Below, piece after piece: positions 1 to 10,282 of a stretch of 64,000 nt of DNA (within the stretch, counting starts at the first letter, position 1; each line of letters opens with the position of its first letter). The position numbers and the translations under genes are program-made. The stretch is taken from assembly GCF_027244095.1 (NCBI RefSeq), contig NC_069670.1, positions 19,953,820-20,017,819 of the forward strand. The letters run 5' to 3'. The DNA is from Hemicordylus capensis (taxonomy: Eukaryota > Chordata > Lepidosauria > Squamata > Cordylidae). The notes under the pieces were generated by a model, which made no database searches, was not told where the DNA came from, and saw nothing but the letters and a program-made list of their open reading frames with translations.

Positions 1-319
1 CTTGAAACTGAACCAGAATCAAATCCCTAAAAAATATATATATATGGCTCAGTAATCAGGCACTCAGCTTGCAAGTGTGCAATTCATGATCCAGTTTGTC
101 TTTTGTTTGTAAAAACATTTCAACTTTCAAAAATCAACAGTTTAAACAGTGTTCTTCCTCTGTCAAGTAGCTATTGCATGAACCCTTTGGCATGAACTAG
201 ATCTAAACTGGTTCAAAGTGTGTGGACTAATTACTGAACCACTTTCTAAAGTTAGTTTCTGAACTGGAGAGTTAGAAATGACAAATGGATTAATAAATAA
301 TGATTAATAAATAATCAGA
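1..319. other. AT-rich sequence, nothing recognised
   Basis: There is no coding signal and no repeat I can name here. The stretch is AT-rich. Confidence 0.4.
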
Positions 320-475
320 ACGTAGCTGCCCCATAACAAATTGTGCTCTGGATGGCTCACAACACATTAAAAAACATCGCATAAAAACACAACATGACAA
401 AGAAATCACAACACAAAACAAAAACAAAAAACATTTTAAACCATTAAAAAAACAATTTAAAAATAAATTTTAATA
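320..475 (-). repeat. L2-like LINE 3' fragment
   Basis: The 'GGCTCACAACA' motif followed by A-rich sequence matches the left end of the better-preserved L2 copy at 26.64 kb. The fragment is short and worn. Confidence 0.35.
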
Positions 476-477
476 TA

Positions 478-504
478 ACTTTATTACGGTCAAAGACCAG
501 CAAT
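478..504 (-). repeat. Retroposon 3' end (GACC..AATAAAG family)
   Basis: Read on the minus strand, it ends in a 'GCTGGTCTTTGACCGTAATAAAG'-like tail of which only the last bases survive. Related tails occur at 24.42, 44.70 and 61.97 kb. The family is not identified. Confidence 0.35.
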
Positions 505-565
505 AAAAATGACTGACGGATCTCAACTGGACTGGAACTTAAAACATGTAATGGTTTGACTTCCT

Positions 566-750
566 GGTCAATGTGGTCTAATGTTGGACTAGGATCGGAC
601 AGAACCAGGTTCAAATCTCCGTTCTGCCATGAAACTCACTGGGTGATTCTGGGCCAGTCCCTTATCTCTCAGCTTAACCTACCTCACAGGGTTGTTGTGA
701 GGATAACATGTACCACTCTGGGCTCTTTGGAGAAAGAGTGGGAGATAAAT
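566..750 (+). repeat. SINE-B (Sauria-type)
   Basis: The copy shows the degraded 'gtggtctaatgttggacta' A-box region, then a B-box 'GGTTCAAATC', then the 'CTGGGTGATTCTGGGCC' core and the 'GGGCTCTTTGGAG' tail. It abuts the next SINE directly. Confidence 0.8.
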
Positions 751-1065
751 CTGGACTTGTGGCAACAAGCATGAATTGTCTCCTTTGCTAAGCAGGGTCT
801 ACCCTGGTTTGCATTTGGATGGGAGACTGCATGTAATATGAGCATTGTAAGATATTCCCCTTAGGGGATGGGTCCGCTCTGGGAAGAGCACCTGCCTGCT
901 TGTATGCAGAAGGTTCCAAGTTCCCTCCCTGGCAGCATCTCCAAGATAGGGCTGAGAGAGACTCCTGCCTGCAACCCCGGAGAAGCCGCTGCCAATCTGA
1001 GTAGACAATACTGAGCTAGATGGACCAAGGGTCTGACTCAGTAGAAAGCAGCTTTCTGTGTTCCT
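751..1065 (+). repeat. SINE-A, full 5S-headed copy
   Basis: The head 'GCTAAGCAGGGT' and 'TTGGATGGGAGAC' match the internal control region of 5S rRNA. The body 'AGCCGCTGCCA' and the tail 'GAGCTAGATGGACCAAGG' follow, ending in 'TGTTCCT'. This is one of the clearest examples of the family in the window. Confidence 0.88.
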
Positions 1066-1629
1066 AAATGTAAAATAGGATTAAAAAATTAAAAACAAAA
1101 TCTGCACATGCTCCTCTGATTTTTGCTTTGTAGATTTGGGAAGGAAAGGACTAATGAGCTGGAGTCTTGGTTACCTTTCAGAGAGATTTTTTAACCTCAG
1201 CTTTCTAGTGCAAAAGACTGACAAAAAGGTTGACGCTGAAATGGGGCCACCCTTTGAGCGTCTTGCAGCGAGCTGCCAACCGTTGGCACCAGTTCTGCTA
1301 ATAAAAAGGCCGTCTTTTCCTCAAAAAGGGCTGTGAGAAGGCAAGCCGGCTTTCTTCTTTCTGAAACTGGCCCAACTCCATGAATAGGCCCTGGACAGGA
1401 GGAAGAAAACCGAGTGAGGTGATGGGCCCGCTACACGCTCCTTTGCATCTGAATGCAAAATTGCTGGCACAGCCCTTAGTTGGCTGTGAAGGGCTTTTTC
1501 CGAGTGGGGGAGCAGGGAGAAAGCTGTTTGCTTTGCCTGCTCCCACACAATGGTTATCCTGGTGTCCTCAAAGCTGAAAGTTTCCACACACATTTTTTAA
1601 AGGAATTCAACTCCCCACCAACACCTATC
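1066..1629. other. No gene recognised
   Basis: The stretch appears single-copy within the window. Short open frames overlap on both strands and none resembles a known protein. Confidence 0.4.
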
Positions 1630-2011
1630 TGTTAGACTCCCAGAATCCTCTGGGCAAAGTTAGACCCCCAGAGTCCTCTGGGCCCTACAGTTAGACTCCC
1701 AGAATCCTCTGGGCTTGGGGTCAGCCCAGAGCTAGACTCCCAGAATCCTCTGGGCCCTGCAGTTAGACTCCCAGAATCCTCTGGGCTTGGGGTCAGCCCA
1801 GAGCTAGACTCCCAGAATCCTCTGGGCCCTGCAGTTAGACTCCCAGAATCCTCTGGGCTTGGGGTCAGCCCAGAGCTAGACTCCCAGAATCCTCTGGGCC
1901 CTGCAGTTAGACTCCCAGAATCCTCTGGGCTTGGGGTCAGCCCAGAGCTAGACTCCCAGAATCCTCTGGGCCCTGCAGTTAGACTCCCAGAATCCTCTGG
2001 GCTTGGGGAAA
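1630..2011 (+). repeat. 72-bp tandem array with internal palindromes
   Basis: About five units with an exact 72-bp period. The landmark 'GGGCTTGGGG' recurs at 1711, 1783, 1855, 1927 and 1999. Each unit holds two copies of CTCCCAGAATCCTCTGGG, spaced alternately 30 and 42 bp. Ten exact copies and one variant are present. CCCAGA and TCTGGG form the arms of a small hairpin. The near identity of the units implies recent expansion. Confidence 0.92.
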
Positions 2012-2179
2012 ATGGCAGCAGATGGGCAGATCAAACAGGAGCTTCAGAAGAAAAGTCTTGTTGGATCCCCTCTGCCTCCCCTTCTTCTGCACAGCACTGT
2101 CCTTGCACTTTTCTCGTCTTCTTGCAGGGGCGGCTGGTGGCGTGCCCCTCTTCAAGTCTCTAACCCATCGTGGTTTTAA

Positions 2180-2530
2180 TGGTTTCCTGCTGCAGTAAGA
2201 AGAGGCATTGCTTCCTGTCTGAGAGACTGGTTTGTGCAGCCGGTTTAGAGACGGATTCACACAATCTAGGTTTAATGTGGGTTACCAACATTCACATGAA
2301 CCCATGCTAAGGTGGTTTGTGGCCCATGATTAATCTGAGATCCCTGCCTTGGCATAGGCTCACACGCAACCACACTAATAAACCTAGATTTGACCAGTTG
2401 TATGAATCAGGCCTATGAGTGCCTCTTCTAATGTGGCGCTGGCTACCTACAGTTTTTGCAAGAACATGTATTTAACATAATTATTTTTTTTAAAAAAAAA
2501 TCTTCTGCCTGATTAAACAGGGGCACCTTT
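2180..2530 (+). repeat. Unclassified hairpin repeat (family H), interrupted copy
   Basis: Left arm 'AAGAGGCATT' at about 2190 and right arm 'GTGCCTCTTC' at about 2418 flank a MITE-like insert. The sequence after the right arm ('GGCGCTGGCTACCTACAGTTTTT', first half conserved) matches copies near 31.7 and 41.5 kb. The homology may extend to about 3200, where 'GCCAATGAGA' and 'GATCCTGCTG' recur as at 41.8 kb. Confidence 0.55.
2244..2415. mobile_element. MITE-like inverted-repeat element nested in family H
   Basis: The ends are inverted: 'GATTCACACAATCTAGGTTTA' on the left (first 20 bases matched) pairs with 'TAAACCTAGATTTG' plus 'ATGAATC' on the right. The element lies in the loop of the family H hairpin. 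Its superfamily is unknown. Confidence 0.55.
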
Positions 2531-2648
2531 TTAGTCACTCAAAATAATCTAAATTAGTCACTGCGGCTATGATGGTATGCATCTTTTCCAGCCTGAGGTA
2601 GAACCAGAAACGCTGCAGTGACGTTGGGACCGGCACCAACTTGGATCA

Positions 2649-2780
2649 ACCAGCGTTCCCTGTAACGGGAATCCCCAGATGTTGTTGACTACAACTCCCA
2701 TCATCCCCAACTGCAATGGCCTTTGGCTGGGGATGATGGGGACTGTAGTCAACCACATCAAGGAATTCCTGTTATGGGGA
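2649..2780. mobile_element. Palindromic hAT-like MITE
   Basis: It opens with 'CAGCGTTCCCTGTAACGGG' and contains ACTACAACTCCCATCATCCC on one arm and 'GGGGATGATGGGGACTGTAGT' (partial match) on the other, so the element folds back on itself. The right end is worn. Confidence 0.65.
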
Positions 2781-3851
2781 AGAGTGATTTCCCTGGATTT
2801 CTGAGAGCTGAACCACAACTCAGTTGAGTCAGTTCTTGGAGCCGCTGCTCTGACCTCAGGGAATGTTCTTGACTCATGTTGCTCCACCCCACCCCACCCT
2901 GATTGGTTCCTGCCCTTTCCTGTCCCTAGGTCAGCTTCCTCTTCCTGAACCTTAAAGCCTGCTTCTCCTCCCACCCACAATTCTTGTTTTACTCTCCGGA
3001 TCGCTTGCCTTCCCTTGCAAATTTGAGGCAGGTAGGAAACCGCCACAGGCAATATGCACAAGACACGTAAGTGAGCTCCAGCAGAGTTCTCACTTACAAT
3101 TTCCCCGGCTCCTTTTGTGTTCTCTGTGCCCTGCTCACCCACGAGCGAGCGGGGCCTGGCCGCAGCCAATGAGAGCTGGAGTCCAAGATCCTGCTGGGAA
3201 TAATCACACCATTCTGCACCAATCCTGACTCCCTGGTTTTCTCACACAGAGTCCCAGGTGGCAGCATGTTTTCTGCCATTTTAAAATATTCAACGGGCGG
3301 ACTGGCAGTGCCAGAAACTTCATAAACAACACCGGGGTCCTGTCAGGGTATCTCTGTTGGCATTCCTGCCACCCTCGCTAAGTCCTTCTCAGCCTCCCAA
3401 CAATGCCTTTGTTTTTCAAAGCCTGGCGATTCCGGGGAAGCTTAGGGTCTGGATTACCATTGTTCCCCCCCTCCCCACCCGCCCCGCGCAAGAGGATCAA
3501 GCATGCCTGGCTGGACGCCGGGCCGCTAACCTCTTGGGAACAAAACCGGTTTCTTTGCTAATTGGAACAGTGATTTGGTGCACAGGATTTTCGTTGGGAA
3601 AACAGAGAAGAGGCTTCTTGCAGACACATTGCGAATGGCAAAAAGGCCCTTTGGGGACATGGGGGCATGAAAGCCAGGAGAGATCAGCAGCAGGGGCAGA
3701 GCAGCTCTTCACAGAGCAGCTGGTGTAGTTGGCCAAGCAGACCGTTTCGAAAAGGAGTCCCCGATTTCTGGTGTGTAGGAGTTGCGACAAAGGGGAAAAC
3801 ACTCTGTGCATGCTCAGGAACTGCTTGCTTGCTGCTCGACCTATTCTAATG
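2781..3851. other. No gene recognised
   Basis: Open frames of up to 200 codons run through this stretch on the minus strand. They overlap the MITE and each other and show no domain. Part of it may be a remote continuation of the family H repeat. Confidence 0.35.
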
Positions 3852-3987
3852 CAGGGCTGCACAACCTTGGTCCTCCTGCAGATGTTCGACTACAGCTCCC
3901 ATAATCCTTTACTACTGGCCACTGTGACTGGGAGTGATGGGATTGGTAGTCCAAAACCAGCTAGTGGGCCAAGGTCATGCAGCACTG
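3852..3987. mobile_element. hAT-type palindromic MITE with degenerate 8-bp TSD
   Basis: It starts CAGGGCTGCACAAC and ends in 'GTCATGCAGCACTG'. The centre holds 'ACTACAGCTCCCATAATCC' and its inverted partner. Flanking octamers TTCTAATG (3844-3851) and TCCTCATG (3988-3995) agree at 6 of 8 positions, as expected for an old hAT target duplication. Confidence 0.72.
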
Positions 3988-4083
3988 TCCTCATGTGATG
4001 TCATTGGCCTTGCCAACATGCTTGGGGGCACGGAGCGAGTGAGGCGCTTCCAGTAGCTACCAGGGAGCAATATCACAGAGAAG

Positions 4084-4313
4084 AGGAGAGCTGGTCTTGT
4101 GTGAGCACTGTAAGAGATTCCCCTGAGGGGATGGAGCCACTCTGGGAAGAGCAGAAGGTCCCAAGTTCCCTCCTTGGCAGCATCTCCAAGAGAGGGCTGA
4201 GAGAGATTCCTGCCTGCAACCTTGGAGAAGCCGCTGCCAGTCTGTGAAGACAATACTGAGCTAGATGGACCAAGGGTCAGACTCAGTATATGGCAGCTTC
4301 CTATGTTCCTATA
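4084..4313 (+). repeat. SINE-A with deleted 5S head
   Basis: 'GAGCTGGTCTTGTG' joins directly to 'TGAGCACTGTAAG', so the 5S-like block is missing. The body and CR1-like tail are intact, followed by a short (AT)n tract. Confidence 0.82.
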
Positions 4314-4427
4314 TATATATATAAGTTCCATGATGTAAGGTCAGGATCGTGGCTGCTTCACTGTAACAGGGATTCCAGGACTAAAGGCCGCTGGGATGAT
4401 GGGAGGTGTAATCAAGAATATGTAGTC

Positions 4428-4750
4428 AAGGGAGGAGAGCTGATCTTGTGGTAACAAGCATGAATTGTCCCCTTTGCTAAGCAGGATCTGCCCCAGTTTG
4501 CATTTGAATGGGAGATTCCATGTGTGAGCACTGGAAGATTATAGGGGATGGGGCTGCTCTGGGAAGGAAGAGCCTTTTCCTGCTTGCAGGCAGAAGGTTC
4601 CAAGTTCCCTCCCTGGCAGCATCTCCAGACAGAGCTGAGAAAGACTCTTTCCTGCAACTTTGGAGAAGCCGCTGCCAGTCAGTGCAGACAATACTGGGCT
4701 AGCTGGAGCAAGGGTCTGACTCAGTATATGGCAGCTTCTTATGTTCCTAA
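4428..4750 (+). repeat. SINE-A, full length
   Basis: The head has 'GCTAAGCAGGATCTGCC' and 'AATGGGAGA'. The body is complete through 'TATGTTCCT'. Confidence 0.85.
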
Positions 4751-5743
4751 TATCTGGGAATCCCTATGAAGGGGTGGACCAGCTGGGGTCGTGGCAAAGG
4801 GAGCAGATTTTAAATTCTGAAAAGCAAATGCCTAGACTACAGAAGAATAGGAAAATCAGCTCCCCCTTACCGTCATAGGACCAGTGGGCACCTGCAAAGG
4901 AAGCAGAGGGGTGGGGAGTCAGTGTCGTGAAATCTTAGCAGCAGCGCCAGCAACTGCAACCACATGCCCACCCACCCCCACCCCCCAGTCAGTTCCACCC
5001 CAGAAGCGGTTGCATTTCATCAGGAGACGGGAGAAAGGAGATCACTGCACAGGCTTAAGATCTAGGCCAGGCATTCAAAGCAGGCGCTACCACCGCTAAC
5101 GCGAGCCCCGATTACACCCAGCTCAGAAGGTAAGGAGAGTCCGCTGCCTCAGTGGGCCTCTCTAGCCTAGCAACCTGTTTCCAGTCGAGAACAATCAGGT
5201 CTTTCTGGGGAGCCCACCAGCAGAGCACGAACGCAGCCCAGTCATGAGGCGAGGCGAGACACTGGCCACGGGTGGCAAATTCTTGGGTACCAGCAGGGTG
5301 GCTGCCCTCATCGTCAGAGCTGCTTTTTGGCACCAACCTGACCGTTAAGAGCTTTGCCTCACTCTTGCGTCAGGGATGCAATACCTGGGGCCACCCCTGA
5401 GCAGCCCTCCCACACTTCTCCCCACCCCAGCAGCTGGGGTTTTCCCCCACTCAAAAAAAGGTAGACTGCCCCTACACATGGAAGCTCCATTCTGAAGTGC
5501 CATTCTTAAAGAGTCCCCATTCTGGCCACTGCCCCCATGCTGTCTCTTCATCGTGACCTGTCTTTTCTCAAGCTTTTGGCCACTTGTCCCACATCGGTTC
5601 CCTCTGAAATGTCCCCCCTCCATCCTTTTAAAACTGGCCCTTTTATTAAAGGCACCTTTGGAAAAGGTCATGCCATATCCAGGCTGAGCGTGTGCTGATC
5701 ATGCGTGGAATCTGAAGGCTGGTTTCCAGTTATGTCTTGGAAC
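4751..5743. other. No gene recognised
   Basis: Mixed composition with a C-rich stretch near 4960-5000. No repeat or coding exon could be supported. Confidence 0.4.
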
Positions 5744-5745
5744 TA

Positions 5746-5863
5746 CCGTGTTTCCCCGAAAATAAGACAGTGTCTTATATTAATTTTAGCCCCCCAAAAT
5801 GCACTAGGGCAATTAGCAGTACATCAGAAATTACTGCTAGGTCTTACTTTCGGGGAAACAGGG
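5746..5863. mobile_element. 118-bp MITE flanked by TA
   Basis: The terminal inverted repeats are 'CCGTGTTTCCCCGAAAATAA' and, on the other strand, 'CCCTGTTTCCCCGAAAGTAA'. TA dinucleotides flank it at 5744-5745 and 5864-5865, suggesting a Tc1/mariner- or pogo-type insertion. Confidence 0.7.
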
Positions 5864-5865
5864 TA

Positions 5866-7197
5866 TCTGGTATGCGCCTGCATGCAAGTCTATGTGTGTC
5901 TCTCTGTCCGTGTGTCTGCGTCTATATCTATCTGTGCATGTGCACTTGTGCACGTGCATGAACGTTTGACTTTTATTTAGCCATTACTTTAAATAGATCT
6001 CTGTATTTTTATTTTAATCCAACCCTGAAACTTTGTTTGGAGGGGGGAAAGTCTTGAAATTAGATGTGAAAGTCAAACGCGGAGTCAAAAGGTGATGGAA
6101 CAGATAAGTGAAGAGGGATTTTTTTTTTCCACACTGGGAAAGGGCAAGCTGGTCCCTTGAGGACATGATCTGCAGAAAGACCACTAGGTAGTTGCTAAAT
6201 TTACTCCTGCAGCCTGAACAACAGTTTTGCCAGCAGGACATAGAGAGAGCCTTTCTTATCTTCACAGTTAAGGGGAGGGGGAGATAGAGAGGTAGATGTT
6301 TTACTCTTGGAGACAGCCAGCCAATTGAAATCTGTCCGGAATGCACTGTGTGACCAACCGCCTCAGTTTCCCATCTGTAGAACATCCAACAAAGAATGTT
6401 TTTGTAACTTGAAAACTCATAATCTCAAAAGAGAGGTTCAGTTAAAAGATCATTGTGCGTGCTCTCTCTCTCTTTCTCTCTCTTTCTCTCTCTCAAACCT
6501 TTATCCCTCCCTTTCCCCTAGGATCAAGATAACGGCAACAGTTTTACATTTCAAACCTAGATGTTTAAAGAGAGTAAAAAATATTCCTCCAAACTCATTA
6601 TCATTTCTGGATAAGCAAACCAGCTATTTCTGTCTCCTCCCACCTACCCCACCCTGGGTCAGAAAGATGTATTTTAAAAGGATTCCCTGTAACATCCCTC
6701 TTGGTGAAATTTAGCAGATCCCTAATGCTACACTGTTATCCTTTTCCGCAATAGCTGATCCTCAGGAAAACTAATCCTGAAAGCCAAAGACGTTCCCTTC
6801 TCTGCTTTGTATTCATTTGAATACAAACGTTTGTATGACATTTTGCCCAGTTTTGTATTCAGAGTTTCTCTCTCTTTCTCTCTCTCTCTCTCTCTTCCAC
6901 ACTTTAATTTGTTTTATCAACATCTTTTCTCAACTTTGAACCTTTGGATTCAAAGTCAGGCACAGCAACGTTCCTGTCAATATCATGGTTTTTTCCATGC
7001 ATATACTTTTAAAAATTGGTTGCAAAACTGTGGAGGTAAACACCAATGACATGTGATGAAGGTCTTTTCGCCTTTTAGCCCCATTGAAATTAATGGGAAC
7101 TGTGCCTGCTACACACCCTCCAACCACTAAGTAATTCTGCCCCATTTGGCTCCTGAGAATGCTTTACCTAACATACGATCCAAAACTAATCTCACAC
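5866..7197. other. Mostly unrecognised; CT-rich tracts
   Basis: CT microsatellites lie at about 6460-6495 and 6860-6895. The string 'CCTCAGTTTCCCATCTGTA' near 6362 resembles a MIR-type SINE core, but the match is too short to call. No exon is seen. Confidence 0.35.
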
Positions 7198-7228
7198 ATA
7201 GATAGATAGATAGATAGATAGATATCTG
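7198..7228 (+). repeat. (GATA)n microsatellite
   Basis: About seven ATAG units. Confidence 0.9.
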
Positions 7229-7242
7229 CATTTTTATATATA

Positions 7243-7395
7243 CTCTATCGGGCAGCAGCGATCTAGGAAGATGCTGAAAGGCCATCATCTCATACTACGT
7301 GGGAGGAGGCAATGGTAAATCCCTCTTGTATTCGACCAAAGAAAACCACAGGGCTCTGTGGGCACCACGAATTGAAATCGACTTGACAGCACATG
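7243..7395 (+). repeat. SINE-C, 3' two-thirds
   Basis: 'GGGCAGCAGCGAT', 'GGAGGAGGCAATGGTAAA' and the tail 'ATCGACTTGACAGCAC' are present. The tRNA-like head is missing. The tail resembles that of BovB. Confidence 0.8.

Positions 7396-7396
<1 letters not shown>

Positions 7397-7431
<35 letters not shown>
7397..7431 (+). repeat. (GT)n microsatellite
   Basis: About 16 TG units directly behind the SINE-C tail. Confidence 0.95.
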
Positions 7432-7449
7432 ATGCGCGCATGCTCAAGA

Positions 7450-7603
7450 AGCCAGAACAGTGTACATAGTTATGTTTATCCTCACAACAACCCTATGAGG
7501 TAGGTTAGGTGGGGAGAGAAGTGTCACACAGTGAGTTTCGTGGCCGAATTTGAACTCACATCTCCTCTTTCTTAGTCCAACATTCTAACCACTACACAAC
7601 ATT
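7450..7603 (-). repeat. SINE-B, worn copy
   Basis: The reverse-oriented core 'CACAACAACCCTATGAGGTAGG' (partial) and the end 'CTAACCACTACAC' identify the family. Confidence 0.75.
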
Positions 7604-7621
7604 AGCAATCTCCATCTTTCT

Positions 7622-7646
7622 CTTATCTATCTATCTATCTATCATA
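7622..7646 (+). repeat. (TATC)n microsatellite
   Basis: About five TATC units immediately left of the Tc1 element. Confidence 0.9.
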
Positions 7647-7870
7647 TACAGTGGGTATTGAAAAGAATCACCCCCTTTAATAGACCTTAAATTCTGGTTC
7701 CCTTACATCCTGAAATGAAAACACAAAGAAAATTCCCTTCACCAGCTGTACTTATCCAATGCAACCTATAACACCCAACTGAAAAACATCACAATTACAG
7801 TCCAGAAAAAGTGTCAGAAATAAAAAACAAGAATTACTGAGATTGAAAAAGGATCACCCCCCCCCCAATG

Positions 7871-8346
7871 TCAATATTTTGTTGAACCACCTTTTGCTTT
7901 AATAACAGCCTTGAGTCTGTTGGGATACTTCTCTATCAACCTTGCACATCTAGACGGAGCAATATTTGCCCACTCCTCCATACAGAACTGTTCAAGTTCG
8001 GTCACATTGGATGGTAGGTGTTGGTGGACTGCTATCTTCAAATCTCCCCACAGATTTTCTATGGGATTTAGGTCTGGGCTCTGACTGGGCCACATGAGGA
8101 CGTTCACTTTTTTCTCCTTCAGCCACTGTGTGGTCAATTTTGCTGTGTGCTTCGGATCGTTGTCATGTTGAAAGGTGAATCTTCTGCCCATCCTCAACTG
8201 TCTGGCAGAGGGTAGCAGGTTTGCTTCCAGAATCTGACGGTATTTGGCCCCATCCATTTTTCCTTCTACCCTAACGAGAGCCCCAGTCCCTGAGGCAGAG
8301 AAACACCCCCACAACAGGATGCTGCCACCTCCATGCTTCACTGTAG
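7871..8346 (-). pseudogene. Tc1 transposase C-terminal half (left arm)
   Basis: The minus-strand frame encodes the part of a Tc1 transposase from '[16 protein letters not shown]' to the C-terminal 'KAKGGSTKY'. It includes 'HDNDPKHTA', which contains the second catalytic Asp, and '[12 protein letters not shown]', which contains the Glu 34 residues on. The first catalytic Asp is absent. The frame stays open to 8446 only by reading into unrelated central sequence. It differs from the right arm at a few residues, for example EANLL versus EENLL. It cannot encode an active transposase alone. Confidence 0.9.
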
Positions 8347-8374
8347 GTTGTGGAAAAAATGTGGCTTGTTCGGG

Positions 8375-9055
8375 AGGGTCGCAAGGAGAAAGCCACTTCT
8401 CAAGAAAGGCCACATTAAAGCTCGTTTGAGCTTTGCCAGAAGGCACCTTGCAGATTCTGATGCCAAATGGAAAAAGGTCTTATGGTCAGATGAGACCAAG
8501 ATTGAACTATTTGGCCTCAACACCAAACAGTACACCTGGCGTAAATCCAACGCAGCTCAGCATCCACAACACACCATACCTATAGTGAAGCATGGAGGTG
8601 GCAGCATCCTGTTGTGGGGGTGTTTCTCTGCCTCAGGGACTGGGGCTCTCGTTAGGGTAGAAGGAAAAATGGATGGGGCCAAATACCGTCAGATTCTGGA
8701 AGAAAACCTGCTACCCTCTGCCAGACAGTTGAGGATGGGCAGAAGATTCACCTTTCAACATGACAACGATCCGAAGCACACAGCAAAATTGACCACACAG
8801 TGGCTGAAGGAGAAAAAAGTGAACGTCCTCATGTGGCCCAGTCAGAGCCCAGACCTAAATCCCATAGAAAATCTGTGGGGAGATTTGAAGATAGCAGTCC
8901 ACCAACACCTACCATCCAATGTGACCGAACTTGAACAGTTCTGTATGGAGGAGCGGGCAAATATTGCTCCGTCTAGATGTGCAAGGTTGATAGAGAAGTA
9001 TCCCAACAGACTCAAGGCTGTTATTAAAGCAAAAGGTGGTTCAACAAAATATTGA
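8375..9055 (+). pseudogene. Tc1 transposase, DDE catalytic region (right arm)
   Basis: The open frame runs from about 8333. Its recognisable part starts near '[20 protein letters not shown]' and covers all three catalytic residues of the DD34E family: Asp in '[13 protein letters not shown]', Asp in 'HDNDPKHTA' and Glu in '[12 protein letters not shown]'. The C-terminus is 'KAKGGSTKY'. The N-terminal helix-turn-helix region (roughly the first 100 of about 340 residues) is missing because the inverted left arm replaces it. The frame is otherwise uninterrupted, which implies a young insertion. Confidence 0.92.
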
Positions 9056-9284
9056 CATTGGGGGGGGGGTGATCCTTTTTCAATCTCAGTAATTTTTTTG
9101 TTTTGTTTCTGACACTTTTTCTGGACTGTAATTGTGATGTTTTTCAGTTGGATGTTATAGGTTGCATTGGATAAGTACAGCTGGTGAAGGGAATTTTCTT
9201 TGTGTTTTCATTTCAGGATGTAAGGGAACCAGAATTTAAGGTCTATCGAAGGGGGTGATTCTTTTCAATACCCACTGTATCCAT

Positions 9285-9525
9285 ACCACCTGACATGTGC
9301 TTTCTTAGGTGGTGTATATAAGTTCAAATACAGCAAATATAAAAACAAGATAAGAAGATTACAACAATTATGATATAAAACCAATCAAGTCCACCGGGCC
9401 GGACAACCAGCGCTTCAGTTTTTACAAGTTTCCTCTACACAGCCCTGGACACCTCAAGCAATAACTATCACAAATGAATCAAGAAATCAAAAAATAAATT
9501 AATTAAAAGCCTGAGAAATTCAAAA
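9285..9525 (-). repeat. L2-like LINE 3' fragment
   Basis: 'TTAGGTGGTGTA' and the A-rich run ending 'AAAAGCCTGAGAAA' match a longer copy at 49.15-49.30 kb. Confidence 0.5.
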
Positions 9526-9915
9526 AATGTGTGGCTAACCATTCTGGTCTAGATCTACCCCAAATCTTCTGCACTTCAATTTAAGATTCCCACAAGAGGC
9601 AGACTCTGAGGACATTTCCATCTCTCTCTCCTTCATGCACATCCCCCCCCCCGTTGCTTTGCTTTATGTTCAGCCTGCAGAAGAGCTCTGTGGAACTCAA
9701 AAGCTTGCACACAACTTAGTGACCTTTTAATTGGCTTTAATTAAGGCCCTGTCCTACTTTGGCTAGACTTTCTTCTGAATGTTAGTGTTGCAGTATAGAA
9801 AGCTGTGGGAAGGAAAATATGTTTAAATCAAAATACATTCAACTGCATGTGACGTTTTGCCCAGTTTATACACGTGAAGACCAAAAATATTTGTTAGTTG
9901 AAAGCTAACTGAGTC
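9526..9915. other. No gene recognised
   Basis: AT-rich sequence with no supported feature. Confidence 0.35.
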
Positions 9916-9916
9916 A

Positions 9917-10139
9917 GCGTGGTGTAGTGGTTAGAGTGCTGGACTAGGACCGGGGAGACCCGAGTTCAAATCCCCATTCAGCCATGAGACTTGCTGGGTG
10001 ACTCTGGGCCAGTCACTTCTCTCTCAGCCTCGCCTACTTCACAGGGTTGTTGTGAAAGAGAAACTCAAGTATGTAGTACATCGCTCTGGGCTCCTTGGAG
10101 GAAGAGTGGGATATATAAAATGTAATTAATAATAATAAT
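9917..10139 (+). repeat. SINE-B, near-complete
   Basis: 'AGCGTGGTGTAGTGGTTAGA' (A box), 'GAGTTCAAATCCCC' (B box) and the tail 'GGAGGAAGAGTGGGATATA' followed by (AAT)n. It is a well-preserved copy. Confidence 0.92.
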
Positions 10140-10282
10140 CTTCCGTGTGTTTACCTGGAAGAAAGTCTGGCTGAATACTGCCAACCTAAAGACACTATGG
10201 AGTAATCCTCATTTAACACAGAAGGGCTTACTTCTGAGTAAACACACTTAGGACTGCACAGCACACGAGATTTTACGTCCAG

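Larger units (their letters stand above)
7649..9277. mobile_element. Palindromic Tc1-like DNA transposon
   Basis: The outer ends are CAGTGGGTATTGAAAAG and its inverse, flanked by TA at 7647-7648 and 9278-9279. The two arms (about 7649-8346 and 8581-9277, near 700 bp each) are almost perfect inverted copies. Each contains the C-terminal half of a transposase gene reading outward. The middle 234 bp is unique and supplies the transposase core for the right-hand arm. A normal Tc1 has one gene and short inverted ends, so this looks like a fold-back derivative made by inverted duplication. It lacks the N-terminal DNA-binding region. Confidence 0.93.

Noticed and set aside
780-830. 5S rRNA genes (many matches)
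   Set aside because: Only the internal-control part of 5S is present, and every match is followed by the SINE-A body.
2567-3169. 200-codon minus-strand open frame
   Set aside because: It reads through a palindromic MITE and has no similarity to any family.
6342-6390. MIR-type SINE
   Set aside because: Only about 20 bases match the MIR core, which is too little to call.
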